DNA of 64,000 nt from JAVVTR01 sp036653535 (GCA_036653535.1 JAVVTR010000001.1:372001-436000); one strand, 5' to 3'; counted from the stretch's first letter, positions 16,808 through 25,969 are shown. Numbers and translations: made by a program. Notes: generated from the sequence alone by a model not told the origin.

Positions 16808-19060
16808 TTATTCTACCAAACTCATTTCCTCTATTAATCGGTGGGCTCCTGCAAATTTATCTATAATAAATAAACAATAACGTATATCTAAACTTATATT
16901 TCGACATAAATCCGGATCATAAATTATATCACTCATAGTTCCCTCCCAATTACGATCAAAATTCAGGCCTATTAAATTACCCTCCGCATTGAGTACTGGA
17001 CTACCGGAATTTCCTCCTGTAGTATGATTGGTGGCAATGAAACCCACTGGCATTTCTCCTTTTTGGTTAGCGTAGCGACCATAATCCTTATTCAAATACA
17101 ATGTTTTTAATTTATCCTCTACCACATAATCGTAAATTTCTGGATTTTCTTTCTGCATAATTCCATTTAAGGTGGTATAATAGTTGTAATGCTGCGCATC
17201 CGATGGCGAAAAGCCGGCTACTTTCCCATAACTTACTCTAAGCGTAAAATTCGCATCTGGATAAAATACAGGAATGTTCGTATCAGCAAGCAAGTGGCTA
17301 TTTAAAGATTTTACTTCTTGAACCATTTCCATTTGCCCCTTCATATAAAGCCTTTGTAGGCTATCTATACGCCTTTGATATAGAGCAAGCATAGGACGTG
17401 TTTGTGCAAAATATTGCGAATAAACTAATTGCGAATATTTATACAACATATCCTTTTCTATTTTTTTATAATCGCCTTTTTCGTATTGACTTAAAAATTT
17501 TAAAAGCTTTTCCTTTTGTGAAAATAGTGATTTTTTATAGAAGTTATCTAATTGCTTTTCCATGTTAATTCCTTCAAAATCTATAACTTGAACCATATTC
17601 CCCGAAGAGGTCATAAAGGCTAATTTTTCGAAAATTTCCCTATCAATGTTTGGATCGTAATTTTTATAAAAAGCTTCCGTCCTTTTTTTCATTTGTTCCA
17701 CTTGTGCCTCTACACAAATCGTGGTATCCAAACCCTCACTTACTTGACATAGTTTTTTAAATCCATACGCAAAACCTACAATCTCCGGTGCATTAACATG
17801 TTCTTGAAAAATAACATTCATCACATTATAAGGTTCCAACGAATGATAGGATTGTTTTAAAGCAGTTAATATTCCTTGGTAGGGCAAACCCGACGGACTT
17901 TGAGTCCACTGCTGAAACTTCTTTTCATATTCTTCTTTACGGTTCACCGCTTCTAATCGCTCCACCCCCTTCGTTTCGCCTATCCATTTTTTCCATCCAT
18001 TGGCAATAGAAGCCGCTTTGGCCGCATACTGTATTCTCTGAAGGGCAGAAGTGTTCATGGCTTTTTTTATAATATCTAACCTTTGAGTACGAGCCTCTAT
18101 TCGTATAGGATTTTCCACCTCCACTATTTGCTTAATCCCATAAGAAGATAAATACTCCTGTGTACGCCCTGGATAACCAAAAACAAAGGTAAAATCATTT
18201 TCCTCCACTCCTTTTAAATCTATTTTTAGAAATTTTTTCGGATGATATGGTTGATTTTTAGAATTATAAGGAGCAGGCTCATTATTCGAATCGGCATAAA
18301 TACGGAAAACCGAAAAATCTCCGGTATGCCGCGGCCAAACCCAATTATCTGTATCTCCTCCGAATTTTCCTATATTGGAGGGTGGTGCTCCCACAAAGCG
18401 CACATCTTCAAAAACCTCATTAACAAATAAATAATATTGATTCCCGTAATAAAAGGGAACTACACGCCCTTGGTAGTGGGTTCCCTCTACGGCTCTACTC
18501 TCTATTCTTTTTATTCTTATTTTAATACTATCCGCTCGAACGGCTTCAGAAAGTGTTTCGGAAAGATTTTGTAGTACTTCGGTGGTAACCTCTTCCATTC
18601 GTACCAAAAAGGTAACCGACAATCCATTGCAAGGTAATTCTTCGGCTAAAGAGGCTGCCCAAAAACCATTAGTAAGATAATCGTGTTCTAAGGAAGAGTG
18701 CGACTGTATTTGCCCATAACCGCAGTGATGGTTGGTTAAAAGTAATCCTTGATCGGATACTACTTCTCCTGTACATCCGCCACCAAAAATAACAACGGCA
18801 TCTTTAAGAGAAGATCCATTTACTTGGTAAATATCTTCTGCTGTTAATTTGCATCCTTTGGCCTGCATATCCATTTGGTTTCTTTTTAATAACAGGGGAA
18901 CCCACATACCCTCATCCGCTTTAAGCGGAAAAACCAAACAAAAAGAAAGAAAGAAAAACAGGATTTTTTTCCTTTTGTTTATGCTCTTCTTTTCCTTTTG
19001 GATTCGAAAAAAATAAAAATTCATGTTGTTGTTTTTATTAAATAGTAAAAATTGTTTCAA
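16808..19060 (-). CDS. dpp11: S46 dipeptidyl-peptidase, DPP11-like
   Basis: 750 residues, typical of the S46 family, with a signal peptide (KKILFFFLSFCLVFPLKADEG); an internal Met at 19024 is an alternative start. It is periplasmic and removes dipeptides from oligopeptide N-termini, supporting amino-acid growth. The chymotrypsin-type triad is visible: His in TNHHCGY (about 111-112), Asp in FGGDTDNWVWPRHTGDF, and Ser in GGNSGSPV (about 685). An Arg stands exactly 18 residues after the Ser (LNFDRNWEG, about 703). In the Porphyromonas enzymes this spacing separates DPP11 (Ser655/Arg673, Asp/Glu specific) from DPP7 (Gly), so acidic P1 specificity is expected. The assignment is from motif spacing only. 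Confidence 0.9.
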   Translation of the reverse strand: MKQFLLFNKNNNMNFYFFRIQKEKKSINKRKKILFFFLSFCLVFPLKADEGMWVPLLLKRNQMDMQAKGCKLTAEDIYQVNGSSLKDAVVIFGGGCTGEVVSDQGLLLTNHHCGYGQIQSHSSLEHDYLTNGFWAASLAEELPCNGLSVTFLVRMEEVTTEVLQNLSETLSEAVRADSIKIRIKRIESRAVEGTHYQGRVVPFYYGNQYYLFVNEVFEDVRFVGAPPSNIGKFGGDTDNWVWPRHTGDFSVFRIYADSNNEPAPYNSKNQPYHPKKFLKIDLKGVEENDFTFVFGYPGRTQEYLSSYGIKQIVEVENPIRIEARTQRLDIIKKAMNTSALQRIQYAAKAASIANGWKKWIGETKGVERLEAVNRKEEYEKKFQQWTQSPSGLPYQGILTALKQSYHSLEPYNVMNVIFQEHVNAPEIVGFAYGFKKLCQVSEGLDTTICVEAQVEQMKKRTEAFYKNYDPNIDREIFEKLAFMTSSGNMVQVIDFEGINMEKQLDNFYKKSLFSQKEKLLKFLSQYEKGDYKKIEKDMLYKYSQLVYSQYFAQTRPMLALYQRRIDSLQRLYMKGQMEMVQEVKSLNSHLLADTNIPVFYPDANFTLRVSYGKVAGFSPSDAQHYNYYTTLNGIMQKENPEIYDYVVEDKLKTLYLNKDYGRYANQKGEMPVGFIATNHTTGGNSGSPVLNAEGNLIGLNFDRNWEGTMSDIIYDPDLCRNISLDIRYCLFIIDKFAGAHRLIEEMSLVE

Positions 19061-19192
19061 ACCGGCCTTGTTTATTGGAAAGAAAATCTAAATTTAAGCA
19101 CAAATATCTTACCTATTGAGTAATATCCAAACTCGCATGAAAGGCACTGTTGGCAAAATACTTGCTTGTATATTTCCTTAATTAGAGCTCTT

Positions 19193-21904
19193 TTAACTAT
19201 CCTCTTCGCTTGGCAAATCGCATTTCTCTCTTTGACAAATTTCCTGTAATTTTTGCAAACTCCAAGCTTGATTATATACAAAAAGCTGCCCATATTTCCT
19301 CTTTAACTTTTCCACTAAAACCAATGTATCTTTTTGTAAATTATATAAATCGCATAAACTCTGAGCTATAAGTCCCCATTGGGGTTTACTCAATTTTAAG
19401 GAAACTAAATGATCCACATTATAAATACGAGTTTCTATATTATTAATTTCATCTCCCAAAATCTTTGCTTTTGCCTTATTAATTTGCTGCTCTCCAACCT
19501 CATACAATACATTTAAATATTTTTCATACAGTACGTATTCATTCAGCATAAAAGCAATCTCCAAAGGGCTAAACTCTTTCCAAAATTCCACCGACATAGG
19601 CAAGGCTAAAAAACGACCCAACATAAAAGAACCGGCATCTAAACCCGATCGATGGAAAGAAAGACACAAATCTACCGCTTTGTGAAAAATCTTTATTTTT
19701 CTATTTAACGACAATAAATCATAAACTCTATATTGATCTTGGTGGGATCCCATGGTGCTTTCCATAAGTTGACAAACATATTTATCACTATTCGAATCGA
19801 ACCAATCGTTAACAAAAGTTCGGGCCTCTTTTGGCTTTTTCATCAAGTCGTTACGAATAAGACGCGTGAGTTTATTTAGATCTACAATATCTGGAACGGC
19901 AATAGTACCTATGATTTTAGTATATTCTTCATAGGCAATTTTCATTTGCTCAAATACTTTTTGCTCCTTTTCGTCCATCTCTAATTTTACACCAGAAAGA
20001 TAATCCGAAAAACGAGCTCTCCGAAATTTAGCCTGCCCCTTATAAATAGAAGCTGTTTTACTGGATAGGGTCACCCAGTCTAATTCGTAAATACACATGC
20101 CTTCGGCATTGATTAAAGCTTGTCCTTCCATGCGAATACCATATTTTTGCAAACTTAAAAATGCCGGAATACCATAACCTCGACAAGCAGTTACTACATG
20201 TATGGCCGCTGGGGTCATCCCAATAATAGCATCCATTTCACTAAGAACAATTGTATCTTCTGGTAGAAAGCGTTCCTTACACAAACATACTTTTGTTGCG
20301 TTCTTTCGTTTAATTTCCAAAGCTTTAGCTGTGCTAAAACAAAGTACGGCCGAAACAGCAGAACGAGGTAACACATTAACCCCTTTCCCGAAAAACTTCA
20401 AACTGCCTAAAGAAGAGTCGTCTATACGCTCCGAAAAAATTTGCCGCCGATGATAAGGTCGTACTAACTCCCCCACTCTTTCACGACTGATAAGCCCTTG
20501 TTTATACAATTGTATGGAGGAAAGTAGAGCCGCTCTACCGGTAAGTTCTGATTCGTTAATTTGAAGAACAGCAAAAAGATTGGCCTTATCGGGTATGTAT
20601 TCTGCACCAAATTCAATGGTAACGGGTGATCCTACTCGTTTTTCCAATTTGGGAAGCAAAGGATCGAAATGATATACTGCCGGAAATGTTTTTCTAATCT
20701 GTGCTCTATCAAAATATTCATAGTCTTCTGAAGACAAATTTCCGGTCATAATTTCTTCGCCAAAAATATCTCTATAACTCTCTATCTGAACTCCAAGACC
20801 AGTACGAGAATGGCGACTGTAAAGAACTCCTGGATAGGAATAATCATCCCCAATAGTCCATACCATTTTTTGTAAAATTAAAGACGGATAAGCTAATTTA
20901 CCTTGCATAAAAGTAACCAACAAGTCTTGGTTGTTTTGATAAAATTGACGGATATAGCTAAAATAGGCATAGAGTTGTTCGAAGGCATCCTCTAAAATTA
21001 TTTTACCCTTAGGATGCGTTTCTATTTCTTTTTCCACCACGGAAATTAATTCTTTACATTCTCCTATTTCTTTTTCGTTAATTTTAGTTTCATATAAACA
21101 AACCTTATCGAAAAGCATACGGTAGAGATTCATTAAATTATTCCAGTAAATACGGGTAGCCATATTTTCCTTATAATCTCTCAACAACCCTCTATAAGAG
21201 GATCTTGTAGTTCCGGCATTAAGGATGGTAGGCATTAATCCGGGAATATATTGGGGCATGGTACTTCGCAATGCTACTATCAATGGTTTTCTCATAGCAC
21301 CCAAACGACAGCCTGTCATAATTTCAAGATTCTGTATCGCTTCTTTTAAATATACCCTTTGACGGAGTTGCGTCTCTGTCTCTCTTTGCTGCTTTTGCGC
21401 TTCTTCAAAAACCTTAGAAGTAAGAATAGTAAAATCGGGAACCGCATAACCTGCACGCATTAAATCGGTTAGCATTACTCCTTTATGACTAATTTCGTAA
21501 ACATTATAATTTTCTTTAGAAAGAGCCGAAGTAACCTTATCGGTATCGTGCAAAGGATGGGATTCCACATATTTCTTGCACTGTACATAAAAATCTTTTC
21601 TAATTTTTTCTAAGGAACTTTTTGCAACTTCGTTTCCCTTTTCTTCTTCTATTAACAAAAGCAAAAAACGAGTAACATCTTCGCCCGTATTACGTAGCAT
21701 ATAATAAACATCGTACCAACGAGGAGCTATTTCTTTTTCTTCCTTTTCATTCTCCAAGGTGTAAATAACCGTTCCTGGCTTGTTTCCTTCCGGTTCTCTA
21801 TCTTTTTCAAATTCCCTCCACCCTTTTTGAACAAACAAATTCAAAATATAATAATTGGGGTAACTACCTCGGATTCTATAAGTGATTGCTGGTTGTTTTT
21901 GCAT
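19193..21904 (-). CDS. PPDK-like protein without the PEP/pyruvate barrel
   Basis: 903 residues. The middle resembles pyruvate phosphate dikinase: LMPTILNAGTT (like the PPDK GMMDTVLNLG region), PGVLYSRHSRTGLGVQIESYRDIFGE (like the ATP-grasp LFTRNP...GE motif), and a phosphohistidine-like segment GMTPAAIHVVTACRGYGIPA (compare GGMTSHAAVVARGMGIPA). The last 270 residues are helical and lack any recognisable PEP/pyruvate TIM barrel, although total length is near that of PPDK. It therefore cannot be an ordinary PPDK. A phosphotransfer or regulatory role is inference. The start ATG at 21904 lies in the first of three tandem 99-bp repeats that re-create the gene start. The S46 peptidase gene follows after 132 bp. 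Confidence 0.6.
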   Translation of the reverse strand: MQKQPAITYRIRGSYPNYYILNLFVQKGWREFEKDREPEGNKPGTVIYTLENEKEEKEIAPRWYDVYYMLRNTGEDVTRFLLLLIEEEKGNEVAKSSLEKIRKDFYVQCKKYVESHPLHDTDKVTSALSKENYNVYEISHKGVMLTDLMRAGYAVPDFTILTSKVFEEAQKQQRETETQLRQRVYLKEAIQNLEIMTGCRLGAMRKPLIVALRSTMPQYIPGLMPTILNAGTTRSSYRGLLRDYKENMATRIYWNNLMNLYRMLFDKVCLYETKINEKEIGECKELISVVEKEIETHPKGKIILEDAFEQLYAYFSYIRQFYQNNQDLLVTFMQGKLAYPSLILQKMVWTIGDDYSYPGVLYSRHSRTGLGVQIESYRDIFGEEIMTGNLSSEDYEYFDRAQIRKTFPAVYHFDPLLPKLEKRVGSPVTIEFGAEYIPDKANLFAVLQINESELTGRAALLSSIQLYKQGLISRERVGELVRPYHRRQIFSERIDDSSLGSLKFFGKGVNVLPRSAVSAVLCFSTAKALEIKRKNATKVCLCKERFLPEDTIVLSEMDAIIGMTPAAIHVVTACRGYGIPAFLSLQKYGIRMEGQALINAEGMCIYELDWVTLSSKTASIYKGQAKFRRARFSDYLSGVKLEMDEKEQKVFEQMKIAYEEYTKIIGTIAVPDIVDLNKLTRLIRNDLMKKPKEARTFVNDWFDSNSDKYVCQLMESTMGSHQDQYRVYDLLSLNRKIKIFHKAVDLCLSFHRSGLDAGSFMLGRFLALPMSVEFWKEFSPLEIAFMLNEYVLYEKYLNVLYEVGEQQINKAKAKILGDEINNIETRIYNVDHLVSLKLSKPQWGLIAQSLCDLYNLQKDTLVLVEKLKRKYGQLFVYNQAWSLQKLQEICQREKCDLPSEEDS

Positions 21905-22098
21905 TTTTCTACCTTTTTAAATTTTCCTCCACCCTTTTTAAACAAACAAATAATTGGGGTAACTACCTCGGATTCTATAAGTGATTGCTGGTTGCTTTTG
22001 CATTTTTCTACCTTTTTAAATTTTCCTCCACCCTTTTTAAACAAACAAATAATTGGGGTAACTACCTCGGATTCTATAAGTGATTGCTGGTTGCTTCT
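21853..22098. repeat. Three tandem 99-bp repeats over the PPDK-like gene start
   Basis: Copies begin at 21853, 21952 and 22051, each opening with AATTGGGGTAACTACCTCGG, an exact 99-bp period (33 codons). The copy nearest the gene contains its true ATG and first codons. The middle copy repeats the ATG and the first 18 codons, then hits a stop. The outermost copy has lost the ATG. Differences among copies are very few, so the amplification looks recent. Confidence 0.92.
21938..22003 (-). pseudogene. Duplicated 5' fragment of the PPDK-like gene
   Basis: Within the middle 99-bp repeat, an ATG at 22003 opens a 21-codon frame identical at its start to the downstream protein (MQKQPAITYRIRGSYPNY) and ending LFV-stop at 21938. 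It is a by-product of the duplication. It could act as an upstream ORF or an alternative initiation site for the real gene (inference). Confidence 0.7.
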
Positions 22099-22281
22099 TT
22101 TAGATTGTTACCTTTTTTATTTTTTACCGGATTTTAAAATAGCTACAAAATATTCCATATAACCTTTGATGGATACGTATTATGTTTCACCATGGAACGT
22201 GATTTTACCGGCTTACTGTGGACGCTTTTATCTTTTTGGACGGGCTTGGCAAACATCTCTTTTTCTCGGGCTATAAACTTA

Positions 22282-22908
22282 CTATATCAAGGAATTATCC
22301 CTTGACTCGTTCCTCAAATAATTCTTACGTATTTCCCAAAGAACCACCCCTATACTAACGGATACATTTAGGGAATGTTTAGTCCCAAATTGAGGTATTT
22401 CAATGGCTCCTGTACAAACATCTACTACCTCTTGACTTATTCCATCTACTTCATTGCCAAAAACAAGTGCTATTTTTTCGTTTTTCTCCCAAAAAAAATT
22501 TTCCAAAGAAATACTATTTTCCACTTGCTCCACAGCATAAATTTTATAAGCTTCTGCTTTGAGCCGGTTCACCAAATCTACTGTATTCTTTTCATAAGTC
22601 CAAAAAACAGATTCTGTAGCACCTAAAGCGGTTTTTTGAATTTCTCGATGGGGAGGACATGCTGTAATACCACAGAGGTACAACTTTTCTATAGCAAAAG
22701 CATCTCCGCTACGAAAAGCAGAGCCAACATTGTGTAAACTACGTACATTATCTAATATAAGTGTAACAGGCCATTTTTCCGTTTGCTTAAATTCTTGTAC
22801 ACTAAGCCGACCCAACTCTTCATTCCGTTTTACACGCCCTTGTACTACCCTTTGTGGCGATAAAACAATCTTTTTTATTCCGTTTTCCTTGGAATCTGTA
22901 ATATTCAT
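22282..22908 (-). CDS. TrmH/SpoU-family RNA 2'-O-methyltransferase
   Basis: 208 residues, a short SPOUT enzyme that methylates ribose in tRNA or rRNA using SAM. The three knotted motifs are visible: motif 1 LILDNVRSLHNVGSAFRSGDA, motif 2 ALVFGNEVDGISQEVVDVC, and motif 3 EIPQFGTKHSLNVSVSIGVVLWE. The length and lack of an N-terminal L30e-like substrate domain place it with TrmH/TrmL-like proteins, not RlmB; the exact target cannot be assigned. The region 22099-22281 upstream of the PPDK-like gene shows nothing recognisable. Confidence 0.85.
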   Translation of the reverse strand: MNITDSKENGIKKIVLSPQRVVQGRVKRNEELGRLSVQEFKQTEKWPVTLILDNVRSLHNVGSAFRSGDAFAIEKLYLCGITACPPHREIQKTALGATESVFWTYEKNTVDLVNRLKAEAYKIYAVEQVENSISLENFFWEKNEKIALVFGNEVDGISQEVVDVCTGAIEIPQFGTKHSLNVSVSIGVVLWEIRKNYLRNESRDNSLI

Positions 22909-23047
22909 TCCTTTTCTTTTTTGTGGAAAATCCGTGGCGGAGCCAACTGTTTTTTTCTATTTCTTGGCGCACATAAAGGGGCTAAACGGATTTTATTTCT
23001 ATTTTTATTCCCTATGGCAAAATAGATCGGATTTATATACAACTTTT

Positions 23048-23115
23048 GCTTCTGTGCAGCCTATGCTTCTGTGCAGCCTATGCTTCTGTGCAGCCTATGC
23101 TTCTGTGCAGCCTAT
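23048..23115. repeat. Four perfect 17-bp tandem repeats
   Basis: GCTTCTGTGCAGCCTAT occurs four times without a gap (23048, 23065, 23082, 23099). It sits in the 580-bp non-coding gap between punA and the TrmH-family gene. The copies are identical. No gene was recognised in 22909-23488. Confidence 0.92.
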
Positions 23116-23354
23116 GAAAAATTATATGTTCTATAGCGACTATTATGGATTGGTACCCGAATTGGTGTCCACTTCGGTATGGTTCCGTTCGCTTCGCTCC
23201 GGCAGTGTTTGTTGTTTGTTTGTAGCCTACGGCGGCTACTATAGGTTGGTTGGTATCATCCTATAGAATCATTATATCCCAATAGAAAACTATATTCTAT
23301 AGGCTATAGATGACTCACAAACTACAGGAAGCTATAGGCAAAGCTCGGGGAACT

Positions 23355-23486
23355 GCGGCAAACCTATGGAGAGTAAAGCTATAAACAATTATCTGAAAGC
23401 TATAAAAATCCCGGGGAAAGGCGGCAAACCTATGGAAAGTAAAGCTATAAACAATTATCTGAAAGCTATAAAAATCCCGGGGAAAG
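23355..23486. repeat. 66-bp tandem duplication next to punA
   Basis: Two adjacent 66-bp copies (23355-23420 and 23421-23486) differ at one base. Each contains AAAGCTATAAACAATTATC and ends TCCCGGGGAAAG. The second copy stops 2 bp short of the punA stop codon at 23489. Confidence 0.92.
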
Positions 23487-23488
23487 AC

Positions 23489-24307
23489 CTATAACTCTTC
23501 TAAAATTTCCTTAACCAAACCAACTAAAATAGGAACGGTCTTTTCTACAGCTGCTAATACCTCTTCGTGTGTTATTTTTTGTACAATTTCTCCACCACCC
23601 AAATCGGAAATTACAGAAATACCCAACACTTTTATTCCTAAATAATTAGCAACAATAGTTTCTGGAACTGTAGACATACCCACTGCATCCCCTCCTATGG
23701 TGCGCATGTATTTATACTCTGCAGGAGTCTCAAACGTTGGACCGCTAACCCCTACATAAACACCCTGTTGCACAGAAACATGCAAACGTTCTGCTGTATG
23801 TAACGCTTTTTGCAATAACTCGTGGCTATAGGCTTCATGCATACTGGGAAAACGAGTACCGAACCTTTCATCGTTGGGTCCAATCAAAGGATGGGTCCCC
23901 ATTAAATTAACATGATCGTTAATAAACATTATATCCCCGACATGAAAATTTGGATTCATTCCTCCAGAAGCATTGGAAACAATAATGGTTTTAACTCCTA
24001 TAAATTTCATTACATACACCGGGAAAGTTACAGAAGACATGGGATAACCTTCGTAAAAATGAAAACGGCCTTGCATAACTACCACCTTCTTCCCAGATTT
24101 AAGACTCGCAAAAAGTAATTGACCTTTATGCCCTTTGACAGTAGAAACTGGAAAATTTGGGATATCTTTATAGCTTACAGTATATTCTATTTTAAGTTCA
24201 TTGACTAAATTTCCTAATCCAGAGCCCAATATAATAGCTATCTCTGGTTGATAATCCTGGGTCATTTTTTGAATATACGCTGCTGTTTCCTGAATTTTTT
24301 CAAACAT
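23489..24307 (-). CDS. punA: Purine-nucleoside phosphorylase, type I (trimeric)
   Basis: 272 residues. It cleaves guanosine and inosine-type nucleosides with phosphate to free base and ribose 1-phosphate, in purine salvage. Signatures: ILGSGLG phosphate loop (about 26-32), GHKGQLLF, MQGRFHFYEGY, the PNP motif VSNASGGMNPNFHVGDIMFINDH, and GPTFETPAEYKYMRTIGGDAVGMSTVPE, which contains the base-binding Glu and the Met/Thr loop. The start at 24307 is 4 bp past the lpxK stop codon, so the two genes are cotranscribed with lpxK first, an odd functional pairing. Confidence 0.96.
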   Translation of the reverse strand: MFEKIQETAAYIQKMTQDYQPEIAIILGSGLGNLVNELKIEYTVSYKDIPNFPVSTVKGHKGQLLFASLKSGKKVVVMQGRFHFYEGYPMSSVTFPVYVMKFIGVKTIIVSNASGGMNPNFHVGDIMFINDHVNLMGTHPLIGPNDERFGTRFPSMHEAYSHELLQKALHTAERLHVSVQQGVYVGVSGPTFETPAEYKYMRTIGGDAVGMSTVPETIVANYLGIKVLGISVISDLGGGEIVQKITHEEVLAAVEKTVPILVGLVKEILEEL

Positions 24308-24311
24308 GTTT

Positions 24312-25607
24312 TTATGATTTTTGTTTTTTATCTACAAATTGGAATATGAAACGAGAAAACTTTTCGCTTTCGTCGAATAAAATTTCTGTGGTCACGGGCA
24401 AATAAGCCAAAGGTAAGTCACAAAGATACGAAAAAGCCGGGGAATCTTTTAGACGCATAAAATCTTTTTCGGTAGTTAGTAATACCACAGGGGCGTATTC
24501 CAAGGTGGAAAATGGGCCGTTTCCCATGTTAAAAACTCTTTCAACGGAAGAAAAATGGGACAAAGTGGAAGTAGGTGTTGAAGCCGAAGTGGGTGGAGAA
24601 GAGAAGGAAGAAGTGTAAGAAGAAGATGCTAAGGGAAGGGAAAAAGAGGAAGAGTCCGTTACGGGACACCCTTCTATAATTTTTTGATATTCTTTTCTTA
24701 TTTGTACCGCTTCCCGTTCAGAAAAAATATGATGATCTGCAAAACGAAAATGCTTTACCACTTCCAAATTTTGTGCACGTAAATAGTCTTCCAATGGTTT
24801 GGGATGCGCTATGCCGGTGAATAAAAAGATTTTCTTAGAGTCTGTGGAAATAGAAAAATTTTCGCCCTGTATATTCTTGAAATCTCCATACTTTATAGTA
24901 GAAAAAAACACTTTTTGTAAGGGAAATTGCGGACTTTCTCGCTGAATTTGATGCAGAAATTTCATTTTTTCGCTTTCCTTTAAAGTGGGGGGGCATTTAG
25001 TAACCATTAATATATCCGCTCTTCGAATTCCACGACGACTTTCTCTAAGATTACCCCAAGCCATGCAATGATCATAAAAATAAGGATGCTCATATTCAGT
25101 AAGCAACAGATGGAGCCCGGCTTGTACCTGCCGATGTTGATAAGCATCATCCAATAAAAACACTTCCGTTTGGGGCTTTTGCTCTTCTAAGGCATGTATG
25201 CCTCTAGCTCGCATAGTATCTACATATAGGTTAAATTCTTGTGGTAAATGCCCATAAAATTTTTGCATATATTGCATTGGTTCATCTCCTATAGTAAATG
25301 CAGTATCGGAAGAAGCCGCTAAAAAAGAAGCCTTGGTCTTTCGTCCATATCCACGAGAGACCACCCCCACAGAATACTTATCCGACAAAAGCTGAACCAA
25401 ATATTCAGTCATGGGTGTTTTGCCGGTTCCCCCTACACTTAAATTCCCTATACAAATTACGGGAAAACTAAATCTTTCAGACTTAAACACCCCCCAATCA
25501 AAAAACAAATTCCGCACTTGGGTTACTAAATAATATACAGGGGTAAATGCAAATCCTAAAATTCTGATTATTTTTATTTTAAGGCCATTATCCAACATTC
25601 TTTCCAC
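24312..25607 (-). CDS. lpxK: Tetraacyldisaccharide 4'-kinase (lipid A synthesis)
   Basis: 431 residues, longer than usual (about 330-370). It phosphorylates the 4' position of the lipid A disaccharide precursor at the inner membrane, sixth step of the Raetz pathway, so the cell makes LPS. Evidence: membrane-associated N-terminus, Walker A GNLSVGGTGKTPM, GVVSRGYGRK, FLLDDAYQHRQV, and LLTTEKDFMRLKD near the end. The extra length is an insert of about 50 residues (about 310-361), almost all Ser, Thr and Pro (SSFSLPLASSSYTSSFSSPP), between the conserved FADHHIFSE region and the LLTTEKD motif. Low-complexity DNA rich in GAAGTG-type codons encodes it, suggesting slippage expansion. It is cotranscribed with punA. 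Confidence 0.93.
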   Translation of the reverse strand: MERMLDNGLKIKIIRILGFAFTPVYYLVTQVRNLFFDWGVFKSERFSFPVICIGNLSVGGTGKTPMTEYLVQLLSDKYSVGVVSRGYGRKTKASFLAASSDTAFTIGDEPMQYMQKFYGHLPQEFNLYVDTMRARGIHALEEQKPQTEVFLLDDAYQHRQVQAGLHLLLTEYEHPYFYDHCMAWGNLRESRRGIRRADILMVTKCPPTLKESEKMKFLHQIQRESPQFPLQKVFFSTIKYGDFKNIQGENFSISTDSKKIFLFTGIAHPKPLEDYLRAQNLEVVKHFRFADHHIFSEREAVQIRKEYQKIIEGCPVTDSSSFSLPLASSSYTSSFSSPPTSASTPTSTLSHFSSVERVFNMGNGPFSTLEYAPVVLLTTEKDFMRLKDSPAFSYLCDLPLAYLPVTTEILFDESEKFSRFIFQFVDKKQKS

Positions 25608-25651
25608 TTTATAAATTTGCTAAGGTAATTAGTTTAAACGAAACTACAAAA

Positions 25652-25692
25652 ACACGGGGACAGGCACCAAAAACACGGGGACAGGCACGAGG
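25652..25692 (+). repeat. Two dispersed-element copies upstream of lpxK
   Basis: ACACGGGGACAGGCACC (25652-25668) and ACACGGGGACAGGCACGAGG (25673-25692), both with the same A-rich 5' flank (AAAAACAC). They lie between the divergent lpxK and rpmH genes, about 170 bp upstream of the rpmH promoter box. The rest of 25608-25969 holds AT-rich sequence only. Confidence 0.88.
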
Positions 25693-25859
25693 TTTCCTTA
25701 CAGCCTCAACACTTTTGTTCTTTTTTTGTTTTTTTTACATGCTAATGAAAGAGAAAAAGAAGTGCTCTGAAATGGTGATTTTTTAGGAAGCGATATAAGT
25801 ATTTTTTAAATATTTGTTAAATTATATCAACATATTTTTGTTTATATCTAAATCTTTTG

Positions 25860-25867
25860 TACTTTTG
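25860..25867 (+). promoter_or_regulatory. -7 promoter box TACTTTTG for rpmH
   Basis: TACTTTTG matches TAnnTTTG. It leaves a leader of about 97 nt before the rpmH ATG at 25970. A TTTG-containing segment about 20 bp upstream could act as the -33 element. Confidence 0.6.
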
Positions 25868-25969
25868 CAGTCCGTTTTTTTAACTCGATTTCGCCTTGTT
25901 TGGTTCTTTCGGTTAAAACTTACGGATTGTGAAAATGATTTATTAACTGTTTTGAAATAAAATAAAAAG

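Noticed and set aside
21841..22044. 67-residue repetitive protein across the 99-bp repeats
   Set aside because: It is a shifted frame of the tandem repeat. The matching codons in the correct frame are those of the PPDK-like protein start.
23048..23115. Short CRISPR array
   Set aside because: The 17-bp units abut with no spacers and no cas genes are present; it is a plain tandem repeat.
25608..25969. Replication origin near rpmH
   Set aside because: rpmH often lies near dnaA in other bacteria, but no dnaA, DnaA-box cluster or other origin gene is seen here.
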